A stretch of DNA of 41,441 nt from Bacteroidales bacterium (GTDB lineage Bacteria > Bacteroidota > Bacteroidia > Bacteroidales > JAGOPY01), in assembly GCA_030638325.1 (NCBI GenBank), contig DAOWEV010000210.1, forward strand, positions 1 to 41,441, in the 5' to 3' direction. Positions 24,533 through 32,611 of the stretch are shown one piece after another; the stretch's first letter is position 1; every line of letters begins with the position of its first letter. Both the position numbers and the translations under genes were made by a program. The notes under the pieces were generated by a model, which was not told the DNA's origin, ran no database searches, and saw only the letters and a list, made by a program, of their open reading frames with translations.

Positions 24533-24664
24533 TGTAAAAGTTTTATAAAATTTCAGATTCCCAATTCATTCAATATTTGTGCTGTATGGTCTTTCGTTTT
24601 CACTTTCGTGATGATCTTTTGTATGATCCCATTTTCATCATTTTTCCCGTTTATAAGGGATGAA

Positions 24665-24693
24665 CAAAGATATTTATTTTTAAGCTCCATCAA
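24665..24693 (-). promoter_or_regulatory. Promoter of recA
   Basis: On the minus strand TATCTTTG (24665-24672) is a perfect -7 element with TTG (24691-24693) 18 nt upstream. It predicts a start near 24658. Confidence 0.7.
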
Positions 24694-24736
24694 TTTGAAA
24701 GATATTAACATTCAGCTCTCAACCCACTTCTCACCT

Positions 24737-24820
24737 CTTCGGACTTCCGACTTCGGACTTCCGACTTCGGACTTCCGACTTCTCTCAACTCTCATCTCTC
24801 AACTCTCATCTCTCATTTCA
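24737..24820. repeat. Composite heptamer array CTTCGGA/CTTCCGA then CAACTCT/CATCTCT
   Basis: Twelve units in one phase: CTTCGGA and CTTCCGA alternate three times each, then CTTCTCT, CAACTCT, CATCTCT, CAACTCT, CATCTCT, CATTTCA. Both halves alternate two words differing by one base. The array overlaps the 3' end of nth: its last residues and its TGA stop are read from the repeat. Confidence 0.95.
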
Positions 24821-25443
24821 TAGTATTCGCAAAATCCCGTCAGTCCGCACTCATCGCATTTGGGCTTGCGTGCCAGGCAGATGTATCTGCCATGCAAGAT
24901 AAGCCAGTGATGCGCCAGCGGTATTTTTTCCTCCGGGATGAATTTAATGAGTTGCCTCTCCGCCTGCAACGGTGTCCTGGCATTTGTAGTCAGGCCTATT
25001 CTGGCCGCTACCCTGAACACATGCGTATCCACAGCCATAGCGGGCAGGTTATAAACAACCGAAGCAATTACATTGGCAGTCTTGCGGCCTACTCCCGGCA
25101 ATTCCTGCAAGGTTTTTACATCTGCCGGAACCACACCCCTAAATTTTTCTGTCAGCATTTTCGCCATTCCGGTCAGGTGTTTTGTTTTATTGTTCGGATA
25201 AGAACAGCTTTTAACCAGTTCAAATACTTCCTCAAGGGAAGCTTTAGCAAGCTTTTCGGCAGTTGGAAACCTCAAAAAGAAACCTGGTGTTATAATGTTC
25301 ACCCGTTTATCAGTACACTGGGCCGATAAAATAACAGCCACCAGGAGTTGATATGGATCTGCATATTCCAGCTCAGTCTCTGCCTCAGGCTGATGCGTTG
25401 AGAAATATACTATGAAACGATTGTATCTTTCCTTTTTTGTCAA
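24799..25443 (-). CDS. nth: Endonuclease III
   Basis: This 214-aa protein is a DNA glycosylase/AP lyase for oxidised pyrimidines. The helix-hairpin-helix LPGVGRKTANV carries the catalytic Lys121, Asp139 lies in AVDTHVFRVA, and the 4Fe-4S cluster cysteines follow the C-x6-C-x2-C-x5-C pattern (CLARKPKCDECGLTGFC). The start is TTG (25441-25443): an in-frame TAA lies four codons upstream, no ATG is available, and the N-terminus aligns with the E. coli enzyme length. The C-terminal residues MRDES and the TGA stop are encoded by the GAGATGAGAGTTGA heptamer repeat, so the natural C-terminus has been replaced or extended by the array. Confidence 0.96.
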   Translation of the reverse strand: MTKKERYNRFIVYFSTHQPEAETELEYADPYQLLVAVILSAQCTDKRVNIITPGFFLRFPTAEKLAKASLEEVFELVKSCSYPNNKTKHLTGMAKMLTEKFRGVVPADVKTLQELPGVGRKTANVIASVVYNLPAMAVDTHVFRVAARIGLTTNARTPLQAERQLIKFIPEEKIPLAHHWLILHGRYICLARKPKCDECGLTGFCEYYEMRDES

Positions 25444-25484
25444 TTTTTTTTGTTATTGTGTTGTATTGTTTCTATAATCATGTC

Positions 25485-25627
25485 ATCCCTTCGGGATTTG
25501 TTTTTCGTTCTTTTTGTTTTTTTTAGGCTATAGTCTAAAAATGATATGATATAACATATAAAAAAAATACTTTTTATACAGAGGTTAACTTCCAACTTTC
25601 AACTTTCAACTCCTCATTAATAATGAG
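25485..25627. repeat. REP-like palindromes and a TTTCAAC heptamer array
   Basis: Palindromes ATCCC-TTC-GGGAT (25485-25497) and TTTTAGGCTATAGTCTAAAA (25521-25540) resemble parts of a decayed REP element. Three heptamers TTCCAAC, TTTCAAC, TTTCAAC (25590-25610) lead into CTCATTA-A-TAATGAG (25613-25627). No ORF or other gene is visible in 25444-25855. Confidence 0.6.
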
Positions 25628-25674
25628 GGTATATCTATTAATCGGCGAAACCCAAAAATATACCCGAAAATAAT

Positions 25675-25720
25675 AAAAAAAATCCCCGGCTAACTTGCCT
25701 GATGACAAATTTACCGGGGA
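25675..25720 (-). terminator. Rho-independent terminator, minus strand
   Basis: On the minus strand a 7-bp stem TCCCCGG/CCGGGGA (25714-25720 with 25683-25689) encloses a 24-nt loop and is followed by T8 (25675-25682). It lies downstream of the 61-aa gene and would end the sigma factor/61-aa transcript. The long loop is unusual, so an sRNA 3' end is possible. Confidence 0.65.
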
Positions 25721-25759
25721 CCAATTGATTGATAAATATGGTTCAGCCACATATTTAAC

Positions 25760-25836
25760 GGAAGTCGGAAGTCCGAAGTCAGAAGTCGGAAAGGGTTTAA
25801 CAACTTCTGTCTTCCGTCTCCGGACTTCCGACTACA
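25760..25836. repeat. Self-complementary heptamer array GGAAGTC ... GACTTCC
   Basis: Eleven units in one phase: GGAAGTC, GGAAGTC, CGAAGTC, AGAAGTC, GGAAAGG, GTTTAAC, AACTTCT, GTCTTCC, GTCTCCG, GACTTCC, GACTACA. The two halves are reverse complements and can form a long hairpin. A GGCAATGCC palindrome follows at about 25842. Confidence 0.92.
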
Positions 25837-25855
25837 ATAATGGCAATGCCATAAG

Positions 25856-26041
25856 TTAATTCAGGATCATATTAACCTGACCGGTAAGGCTGGTTTTCAG
25901 TACTGTTAGAGCACTGGAGTATCCCAGCAGGTTTCTGATCACTTTTTTGCTCGGGCGGACATTCACAACCCTATCTGTGAAATACCTGTCGAGTTCGTTT
26001 GTGTACCGGTTTAAATCATTGAGGGTAAAGCTTCTCTCCAT
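25856..26041 (-). CDS. Small conserved-looking hypothetical protein downstream of the ECF sigma gene
   Basis: This 61-aa protein (starts MERSFTLNDLNRYTNELDRY, ends LKTSLTGQVNMILN) has balanced composition and codon use like the neighbouring genes. It starts about 100 bp after the sigma factor stop on the same strand and is followed by a terminator hairpin with T8, so it is probably a real gene in the sigma factor's transcript. It has no membrane segment and no recognisable motif, and it is too short and not membrane-bound for a typical anti-sigma factor. I do not recognise the family. Confidence 0.6.
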   Translation of the reverse strand: MERSFTLNDLNRYTNELDRYFTDRVVNVRPSKKVIRNLLGYSSALTVLKTSLTGQVNMILN

Positions 26042-26143
26042 ACAAAATTGTTTATTAATAATTAATTTACAATCTTGGAACGGAGAAAACCAATGGTTTA
26101 TTATAGATGTGGAAAACTTTTATCGTAACGCAAGCGATGCGAC

Positions 26144-26731
26144 TTAGACAGTCAGAACAACCTCTTTCTCCTTAATAAGCTTACGGATGTTGATCAGGGC
26201 ATAACGCATACGTCCGAGGGCAGTGTTGATACTTACGCCAGTCTGTTCGGCAATGTCTTTGAAACTCATGTCATAGTAATGCCGCATATACAGCACTTCT
26301 TTCTGTTCTGCCGGAAGGTGTTCGATCAGGACCCGAACATCCTGATGTATTTGATCCGTAACGATCCTCTCTTCAATGGATGGGTCGGTAAATTTGATCG
26401 TCTCGAAAATATCAAAATCCTCATGACTGTTATCAAACAGCGGTAATCTCCTGGACTTCCTGAAATGGTCGATTATCAGGTTATGGGCGATACGCATCAC
26501 CCATTGGATGAACTTGCCTTCTTCCTTATAGGATCCGGCACGGATGGTGTTGATAACCTTGATGAAAGTATCCTGGAATATATCGTCAGCCAATTGCTTA
26601 TCCCGTACGATCATAAGAATATAGGCGAATACTTTGTCCTGGTGCCGGTGGATCAATCGCTCCAGGCTGGTTTGACTACCGTCTAAATATTCGCAAATCA
26701 GCTGCTTATCGCTAATTTTGATAGCATTCAT
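26144..26731 (-). CDS. ECF-subfamily sigma-70 factor
   Basis: This 195-aa protein has sigma region 2 (about residues 24-92: FAYILMIVRDKQLADDIFQD, FIQWVMRIAHNLIIDHFRK) and region 4 (about 132-187: LPAEQKEVLYMRHYYDMSFK, DIAEQTGVSINTALGRMRYA) with no region 1.1 or 3, as in ECF sigmas. No anti-sigma gene is adjacent; only a 61-aa gene follows. It has its own Bacteroidota promoter and a 130-nt leader. The strict length and absence of a FecR partner suggest one of the stand-alone ECF-like sigmas of Bacteroidota rather than a SusCD/FecIR regulator. Confidence 0.93.
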   Translation of the reverse strand: MNAIKISDKQLICEYLDGSQTSLERLIHRHQDKVFAYILMIVRDKQLADDIFQDTFIKVINTIRAGSYKEEGKFIQWVMRIAHNLIIDHFRKSRRLPLFDNSHEDFDIFETIKFTDPSIEERIVTDQIHQDVRVLIEHLPAEQKEVLYMRHYYDMSFKDIAEQTGVSINTALGRMRYALINIRKLIKEKEVVLTV

Positions 26732-26868
26732 AATGCCTCCCTTTTTAATATTTTATGTTATAAAAAAGGTAAATATTTATTCGATAGCCGTCCTCCTGTT
26801 TTTTAGGTAAGTTGTAAATATTCTTTATAAAACCTGAAAAAAAAATTAAAAATTTCCTTTTCCTGATT

Positions 26869-26899
26869 GCAAAGATAACACCATAATTTAAAAATGCAA
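26869..26899 (-). promoter_or_regulatory. Promoter of the ECF sigma gene
   Basis: On the minus strand TATCTTTGC (26869-26877) is a perfect -7 element with TTG (26897-26899) 19 nt upstream, which is canonical spacing. Confidence 0.72.
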
Positions 26900-26910
26900 C
26901 TGATTATTAA

Positions 26911-26919
26911 TATTTTTGC
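26911..26919 (+). promoter_or_regulatory. -7 element of uvrA
   Basis: TATTTTTGC matches TAnnTTTGC. TTTA at 26887-26890 could act as -33 with 20-nt spacing. It is divergent from, and nearly back to back with, the sigma gene promoter. The leader is about 90 nt. Confidence 0.6.
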
Positions 26920-27011
26920 AAATTTATTCTCCATCTTATACGCAAATATTAAAAAATAGTTTTATTTAATGTTAGAGACTGTTTTAAGAATAGCGTAAAA
27001 ATTCAGAAGTA

Positions 27012-29852
27012 ATGCAGAAGAAACCGTTTCAGCAGTTAGATCCGAAGCATTTCATCCTCATTAAAGGAGCCGATATGCATAACCTAAAGCATGTGGATGT
27101 GGCGCTTCCAAGAAACAGTTTCATTCTGATAACCGGCCTTTCCGGGTCAGGAAAATCCAGTCTTGCATTTGACACCCTCTATGCCGAGGGCCAGCGCAGG
27201 TACGTGGAAAGTCTCAGTTCCTATGCACGCCAGTTCCTGGGCCGCATGAGTAAGCCCAGGGTAGAGTATATCAAAGGGATATCTCCGGCAATTGCCATCG
27301 AACAAAAGGTGAATACACGGAACCCCAGGTCTACCGTAGCCACATCAACCGAGATTTTCGAGTACCTTAAGTTATTGTATGCGCGTATCGGAAAAACCTA
27401 TTCTCCCGTCTCCGGAAAACCGGTAAAACGCCATACAGTAAGTGATGTCACCGATCATATCATGAGCCTGCCTGAACAAACCAGGGTTTATATTTACAGT
27501 CCTTTTTACCTCGCTGAAAAACGCAGCAGCAGGGATCAGCTTACTATCTACCTGCAACAAGGCTATAACCGGATTTATTATGGTAAAGAGTTTCTCCGGA
27601 TTGAGGATGTTCTTGAAGATAACTTGAAAATTGAACCTCAGAAAACCCGGATCGTGATCGACAGGCTAATCATAAACAATCATGATAAAGACCAGCAATC
27701 AAGGGTTGCCGACTCAGTCCAGACAGCCTTTTATGAAGGCCATGGATACTGTATTGTAGAAAATGAGAAGGCTGGAAAGAAAAAAAGAAACACATTTTCC
27801 AATAAGTATGAACTGGACGGCATTGAATTTGAAAAGCCTTCCGTGAATCTGTTCAGCTTTAACAATCCTTACGGGGCCTGCAAGCGTTGTGAAGGTTTCG
27901 GAAGCATCATCGGCATCGATGAGGACCTGGTCATCCCCAATAAAACCCTTACTATCTTTGAGAATGCCATTGCCTGCTGGAGAGGAGAAAAGATGGGTAA
28001 ATGGAAAGATGAACTCGTGATGCATGCCTATAAGTTCGATTTCCCTATTCACAGGCCTGTTTATGATCTGACAGAAGCACAAAAACAACTGCTCTGGACC
28101 GGCAACAAATATTTCCATGGCCTGAATGAATTTTTCAAGTATGTTGAAGAAAAGGCCTATAAAATACAATACCGGGTGATGCTTTCCAGGTACAGAGGCA
28201 AGACCCTTTGTCCGGAATGTCGTGGCACCAGGTTAAGGAAGGATGCAAACTATGTCAAGGTCGGGGGGAAATCCATCAGCGATATCCTGCTGATGCCGGT
28301 ATATGATGCCCTGCCTTGGTTTCAGAAAATAAAGCTGAATGACCATGAGCAGCAGATCGCCAGCCGGCTGCTGACGGAGATCACCAACAGGCTGCGTTTC
28401 CTGGATGAAGTCGGGCTGGGATACCTGAGCCTGAACCGGCAATCCTCCACACTGTCAGGAGGAGAATCCCAGAGGATCAACCTGGCTACCTCGCTGGGCA
28501 GCAACCTGGCAGGCTCCATGTACATTTTGGATGAGCCTAGCATCGGATTGCACCCGCGCGACACATACCGGTTGATCGATGTACTGCAGCAGCTCCGCAA
28601 TCTCGGGAATACTGTCATCGTCGTGGAGCATGATGAAGATATGATACGGGCGGCTGATCATATTGTGGACATTGGCCCCCTGGCCGGATCAAAAGGAGGT
28701 GAGATAGTATTTGAAGGATCTTTTCAAGAGCTGGTAAACAGCAACAAAGGCCTTACCGCCAGATACATCAACAAAGAGCTCAGTATTGAATTACCTGAAA
28801 AGCGTCGCCCCTGGAAAGAATATATCGAGGTGCACGGGGCCCGGGAAAACAACCTGAAGGGTATTGACATAAAGTTTCCTTTAAACATATTGACAGTCGT
28901 AACAGGTGTCAGCGGTTCGGGCAAAACATCTCTTGTAAAATCCATCCTGTTTCCTTCCATTAAAAAGATATACGGGGGTTATGGCGAAAAGACAGGCAAA
29001 CTCTCAAGGCTTAGCGGTGATATCGACCGCATTGCTTCCATTGAATTCGTGGACCAGCATCCCATCGGGAGATCATCGAGATCCAATCCTGCCACTTATC
29101 TGAAAGCCTATGACGATATCAGGGCGTTATTCGCTACTCAGCAGCTGGCAAGGGTCAGGGGATACAAGCCCGGATTCTTTTCATTCAACATACCCGGCGG
29201 CCGGTGTCAGGAATGTGAAGGAGAAGGGGTTGTAAAGATAGAGATGCAGTTCATGGCCGACCTGTACCTCACTTGCGAATCCTGTGGCGGCACGAGGTTC
29301 AGAGATGAGGTTCTGGACATTAAATACAAAGGAAAAACCATTGACGATATACTGCACCTGACTGTCAACCAGGCAGTGGATTTTTTTCATGACCCGGAAG
29401 GGAAAAGCTCGCTTAACAGGCGCATCACCGACAAATTAAAGCCACTACAGGATGTCGGACTGGGTTATCTGGAACTGGGGCAGTCCTCCAGCACCCTGAG
29501 CGGCGGTGAAGCACAGCGCATCAAGCTCGCATTTTTCCTGTCAAAAGGAAGCAATCAACAACCAACCCTGTTCATTTTCGATGAACCCACTACCGGCTTA
29601 CATTTTCATGACATCAATAAACTGCTTAACTCCCTTTACGCTTTGATTGAAAAAGGTCACACCATCATTGTCATTGAACACAACCAGGAGGTCATTAAAT
29701 GCGCCGACTGGATCATAGACCTGGGGCCCGATGGCGGGGATGAAGGAGGCCACCTGGTTTTTGAAGGCGTTCCGGAAGAGCTGGTAAATTGCAAGAAATC
29801 CTTTACCGGGAAATTTCTTCGCGAAAAATTGAGAAGCATGAAACGTGAATAG
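27012..29852 (+). CDS. uvrA: Excinuclease ABC subunit A
   Basis: This 946-aa protein contains two ABC-type ATPase modules. Walker A motifs are GLSGSGKSS (42-50) and GVSGSGKT (632-639). Signature motifs are in LSGGESQRINLATSLGS and LSGGEAQRIKLAFFLS, each followed by a Walker B (YILDEPSIGLHP; FIFDEPTTGLHF). Two zinc-binding CxxC pairs lie in each half (CKRCEGFG with CPECRGTR; CQECEGEG with CESCGGTR). With UvrB it scans DNA for bulky lesions in nucleotide excision repair. The last codons (SMKRE) and the TAG stop lie inside a GAAGCGT-type heptamer array, so the terminal residues come from the repeat. Confidence 0.98.
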   Translation: MQKKPFQQLDPKHFILIKGADMHNLKHVDVALPRNSFILITGLSGSGKSSLAFDTLYAEGQRRYVESLSSYARQFLGRMSKPRVEYIKGISPAIAIEQKVNTRNPRSTVATSTEIFEYLKLLYARIGKTYSPVSGKPVKRHTVSDVTDHIMSLPEQTRVYIYSPFYLAEKRSSRDQLTIYLQQGYNRIYYGKEFLRIEDVLEDNLKIEPQKTRIVIDRLIINNHDKDQQSRVADSVQTAFYEGHGYCIVENEKAGKKKRNTFSNKYELDGIEFEKPSVNLFSFNNPYGACKRCEGFGSIIGIDEDLVIPNKTLTIFENAIACWRGEKMGKWKDELVMHAYKFDFPIHRPVYDLTEAQKQLLWTGNKYFHGLNEFFKYVEEKAYKIQYRVMLSRYRGKTLCPECRGTRLRKDANYVKVGGKSISDILLMPVYDALPWFQKIKLNDHEQQIASRLLTEITNRLRFLDEVGLGYLSLNRQSSTLSGGESQRINLATSLGSNLAGSMYILDEPSIGLHPRDTYRLIDVLQQLRNLGNTVIVVEHDEDMIRAADHIVDIGPLAGSKGGEIVFEGSFQELVNSNKGLTARYINKELSIELPEKRRPWKEYIEVHGARENNLKGIDIKFPLNILTVVTGVSGSGKTSLVKSILFPSIKKIYGGYGEKTGKLSRLSGDIDRIASIEFVDQHPIGRSSRSNPATYLKAYDDIRALFATQQLARVRGYKPGFFSFNIPGGRCQECEGEGVVKIEMQFMADLYLTCESCGGTRFRDEVLDIKYKGKTIDDILHLTVNQAVDFFHDPEGKSSLNRRITDKLKPLQDVGLGYLELGQSSSTLSGGEAQRIKLAFFLSKGSNQQPTLFIFDEPTTGLHFHDINKLLNSLYALIEKGHTIIVIEHNQEVIKCADWIIDLGPDGGDEGGHLVFEGVPEELVNCKKSFTGKFLREKLRSMKRE

Positions 29853-29881
29853 TGAAGCGTGAAATGTGAGATGTGAAGAGA
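29833..29881. repeat. Heptamer array GAAGCGT spanning the uvrA stop
   Basis: Seven units: GAAGCAT, GAAACGT, GAATAGT, GAAGCGT, GAAATGT, GAGATGT, GAAGAGA. The uvrA stop TAG is inside the third unit, so about 20 bp of the array is coding. Confidence 0.88.
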
Positions 29882-29903
29882 TGATAATTGCTCGCTGCCC
29901 ATC

Positions 29904-29931
29904 TCAACTCTCAACTCTCAACTCTCAAATC
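29904..29931. repeat. Heptamer array TCAACTC spanning the rlmB stop
   Basis: Units TCAACTC three times and TCAAATC. On the minus strand they read GATTTGA then GAGTTGA. The rlmB stop codon is the TGA of the first unit. Confidence 0.92.
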
Positions 29932-30671
29932 TCCACCTGCCGCTGCCTCACCACCTCGTACAATATCATCCCGGCAGAAACAGAGACATTAAATGATGCA
30001 ATGCTACCCTTCATGGGGATGCTTACCGCCTCGTCGGCCAGCTCCAGGATGGTTCGTGAGATACCTTTTTCTTCAGAGCCAATGATGATGGATAGAGGTA
30101 CTTTAAGATCAGCCTGGTACGGCATCAGGTCTGATTTTTCAGTTGCTGCCAGGATATAAAGCCCGCTCTCTTTCAGGTATTTAATAGCGTTGGCCAGGTT
30201 GGAAGAGCGGCACACCGGCACCTTGTGCAGGGCGCCGGCAGATGTCTTCACAGCATCCTCGTTGATCATGGCGCTGCCCTTTTCCGGAACAATCACTGCA
30301 TGTACGCCGGTCCCTTCTGCCGTACGTACTATGGCTCCCAGGTTCCTGACATCCGTGATCCCTTCCAGCACCATCACCAGCGGGGTCTCCCCTTGCTCGA
30401 ACACAAATGGCAAAATATCTTCAATATGCTGATAGGTGATGGCTGAGATAAAGGCTATCACCCCCTGATGGTTCTTCCTGGTAACCCTGTTCAGCTTTTC
30501 GATGGGCACATACTGGTATGGGATGCCGGTATTTTTGACCAGTCCCATCATCTCGGAAGACAACGGGCCGCCTTTCAGGCCCTTTTTCACCAGCACCTTA
30601 TCAATCTCCTTCCCTGCCATGATTGCTTCGATAACCGGCCTCAGTCCATAAATAAAATTTTCTTTGCTCAA
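29925..30671 (-). CDS. rlmB: 23S rRNA 2'-O-ribose methyltransferase RlmB-type (SpoU/TrmH family)
   Basis: This 248-aa SPOUT-class methyltransferase has an N-terminal substrate-binding domain (FIYGLRPVIEAI) and the three SpoU motifs: NLGAIVRTAEG (110-120), IIIGSEEKGIS (195-205) and IPMKGSIASFNVSVSAGMIL (218-237). RlmB methylates G2251 (E. coli numbering) of 23S rRNA in the P-loop. The start appears to be TTG (30669-30671); the frame upstream is open to a TGA at 30693-30695 but has no ATG. It converges on uvrA and its stop is part of a GAGTTGA heptamer. Confidence 0.93.
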   Translation of the reverse strand: MSKENFIYGLRPVIEAIMAGKEIDKVLVKKGLKGGPLSSEMMGLVKNTGIPYQYVPIEKLNRVTRKNHQGVIAFISAITYQHIEDILPFVFEQGETPLVMVLEGITDVRNLGAIVRTAEGTGVHAVIVPEKGSAMINEDAVKTSAGALHKVPVCRSSNLANAIKYLKESGLYILAATEKSDLMPYQADLKVPLSIIIGSEEKGISRTILELADEAVSIPMKGSIASFNVSVSAGMILYEVVRQRQVEI

Positions 30672-30723
30672 ATCTTCACTATTTAATTGGTTTCAGCAAA
30701 AATACAGGAAAATTTGCGGATAG

Positions 30724-30843
30724 AAACTAAATCAATTACGAATTAGGAATTGAAACCGATATGCGAGAATTGAAACCACTTGCAGGTTGCAGGTTTCGAC
30801 TCGCAACCTGCAACCCGTAACCCGTAACTCGTAACCCGTAATA
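30724..30843. repeat. Dispersed repeat copy plus nine-unit heptamer array TGCAGGT ... CGTAACC
   Basis: 30724-30774 is the inverted copy of 23384-23469, with only three heptamers (ATCAATT, ACGAATT, AGGAATT). From 30781 a continuous 7-bp phase follows: TGCAGGT twice, TTCGACT, CGCAACC, TGCAACC, CGTAACC, CGTAACT, CGTAACC, CGTAATA. GGTTGCAGGTT (30785-30795) and AACCTGCAACC (30805-30815) form an 11-bp hairpin. Confidence 0.92.
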
Positions 30844-30876
30844 ATAAAATCTCAACCCTTGATTCGCATTAATAAC

Positions 30877-30884
30877 TATCTTTG
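30877..30884 (+). promoter_or_regulatory. -7 element of the C1 protease gene
   Basis: TATCTTTG matches the consensus and lies 23 nt before the ATG. CTTG at 30858-30861 is slightly too close for a canonical -33. Confidence 0.6.
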
Positions 30885-30907
30885 TGAAAAACTAAATTTA
30901 TCAGAAA

Positions 30908-32542
30908 ATGAAGAAAATTGTACTACTTTCGACTATAATGACCGCATCTGTCTGGCTTTTCGGTCAAATTCCTGCTTCTTTTGACCTGAGGGATTACAAC
31001 GGAGAGAACTACGTGACCAGTGTTAAAAGTCAGCAGGGAGGTACTTGCTGGACCCATGGGGCAATGGCTGCCATGGAAGGGAACCTGTTGATGACAGGAG
31101 CCTGGTTTGCAGCCGGTGAGCTTGGCGAACCGGCCCTGGCAGAATATCACCTGGATTGGTGGAACGGATTCAATGAGCATAACAACGATGACCTGGTTCC
31201 CCCGACAGGCGCGGGACTGGAAGTGCACTATGGAGGTGATTATATGGTTACTTCGGCTTATCTTGCAAGAAACGAAGGTGCCGTCAGGGACATAGACGGC
31301 CAATCATATACCAATCCCCCCCTGCGGTTTGATTCGAGTTATCACTATTATTATGCGCGTCAAATCGAATGGTATACCCTTGGCGATGACCTGGAAAATA
31401 TCGAAGTGATCAAACAGGCCGTCATGGATTATGGTGTCATGGGTACCTGTTTGTGTTCCAGTGGCGCGTTCATGAACAACCAATATGTACATTACCAGCC
31501 ACCCAGCAATTCGCAGGATCCCAATCATGCCGTGGCCATCATCGGATGGGACGATGATAAAGTTACGCAGGCCCCCGAGCCCGGCGCCTGGTTAATAAAA
31601 AACAGCTGGGGCTCAGGTTGGGGATTGGGTGGTTATTTCTGGATCTCTTATTATGACAAACACTGCTGCAGGGAACCCCAAATGGGCGCCATCTCATTTC
31701 AGGATGTAGAACTGCTTCAATATAAAAATACCTATTATCATGATTACCATGGATGGCGGGATACCAAAGAAGACCAGGAGGAAGCCTTCAATGCCTTTGT
31801 GGCCGGAGGTAATGAGATACTGAAGGCCGTCAGCTTCTTCACTGCCACAGATAGTGTTATTTACAGTGTGGTCATATATGATGATTTCAATGGCGGGGAA
31901 TTGGAAAATCAACTGGGTGAAGTTTCCGGCACATTGTATCATACAGGTTTTCATACCATTGACATGCCTGAATACATCGGCCTGACCGAAGGGGATGATT
32001 TTTATGTTTACCTCTCCCTGGATGATGGCGGACAGCCTTATGACAGAACTTCAGAGGTACCCGTTCTTTTAGGTTCGAGGTACAGAACACTGGTGGAATC
32101 TGCTGCCAGTCTGGAAGAAAGCTATTATAAAATAGGCGGCGATTGGCTGGACTTTTATAATTACAACGATCCTTCCGGATATCAAAATACCGGGAACTTT
32201 TGCATCAAAGGCCTGACGGTAACCGATACACTCACAGGTATAGGCGATAACCCCGGATCACTAAATGAAGAATTGTTGGGACAAAACTCTCCGAACCCCT
32301 TCGTTTCACAGACAAAGATAAGTTTCTCCCTGCCTGAGTCTGCACATATCTCGCTTCACATATATAACCTTGCCGGTCAGAAAGTTTGTACCCTGATTGA
32401 TGGTCAGGCGCTTGCCGGGAGCCATACCATTACCTGGGATGGCACGGATAATACGGGAAAAAGGCTGGAACCCGGAATCTATGTTTACAGGCTGATAACA
32501 CCACAGGGATCAGCTGTCAGGAAGATGGTTCTTGCTAAATAG
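30908..32542 (+). CDS. Secreted papain-family (C1) cysteine protease with T9SS sorting domain
   Basis: This 544-aa protein begins with a Sec signal peptide (cleavage near FGQ, residues 18-20), followed almost at once by the C1 catalytic domain (IPASFDLRDY). The Gln and nucleophile lie in QQGGTCWTHGAMAAMEG (Cys47), the His in PNHAVAIIGWDD (His207) and the Asn in IKNSWGSGWGLGGYFWISY (Asn232). A beta-rich domain (about 260-450) resembles the lectin-like domain of C1 proteases such as Cwp84. Residues about 460-544 (NSPNPFVSQTKISFSLPE, IYNLAGQKV, PGIYVYRL, VRKMVLAK) are a type A T9SS C-terminal sorting domain. The product should cross the outer membrane and be surface-attached or released. No inhibitory propeptide is visible between signal and catalytic domain. 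Confidence 0.93.
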   Translation: MKKIVLLSTIMTASVWLFGQIPASFDLRDYNGENYVTSVKSQQGGTCWTHGAMAAMEGNLLMTGAWFAAGELGEPALAEYHLDWWNGFNEHNNDDLVPPTGAGLEVHYGGDYMVTSAYLARNEGAVRDIDGQSYTNPPLRFDSSYHYYYARQIEWYTLGDDLENIEVIKQAVMDYGVMGTCLCSSGAFMNNQYVHYQPPSNSQDPNHAVAIIGWDDDKVTQAPEPGAWLIKNSWGSGWGLGGYFWISYYDKHCCREPQMGAISFQDVELLQYKNTYYHDYHGWRDTKEDQEEAFNAFVAGGNEILKAVSFFTATDSVIYSVVIYDDFNGGELENQLGEVSGTLYHTGFHTIDMPEYIGLTEGDDFYVYLSLDDGGQPYDRTSEVPVLLGSRYRTLVESAASLEESYYKIGGDWLDFYNYNDPSGYQNTGNFCIKGLTVTDTLTGIGDNPGSLNEELLGQNSPNPFVSQTKISFSLPESAHISLHIYNLAGQKVCTLIDGQALAGSHTITWDGTDNTGKRLEPGIYVYRLITPQGSAVRKMVLAK

Positions 32543-32611
32543 TAAAGAATCCCCGCACATAGGACTTAGCTTGGAGGAAGCACTGCGTAAGGGTGCATAG
32601 AGCGTTTATTA

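Noticed and set aside
24449..24823. 124-codon plus-strand frame
   Set aside because: It covers the recA leader and heptamer array; the repeat produces an artificial Ser/Thr-rich tail.
26042..26143. Regulatory RNA between the sigma gene and the 61-aa gene
   Set aside because: No stable conserved-looking stem or known riboswitch pattern could be seen.
30669..30671. Truncated rlmB lacking an ATG
   Set aside because: The TTG at this position gives the normal N-terminus of the family; TTG starts also fit nth here.
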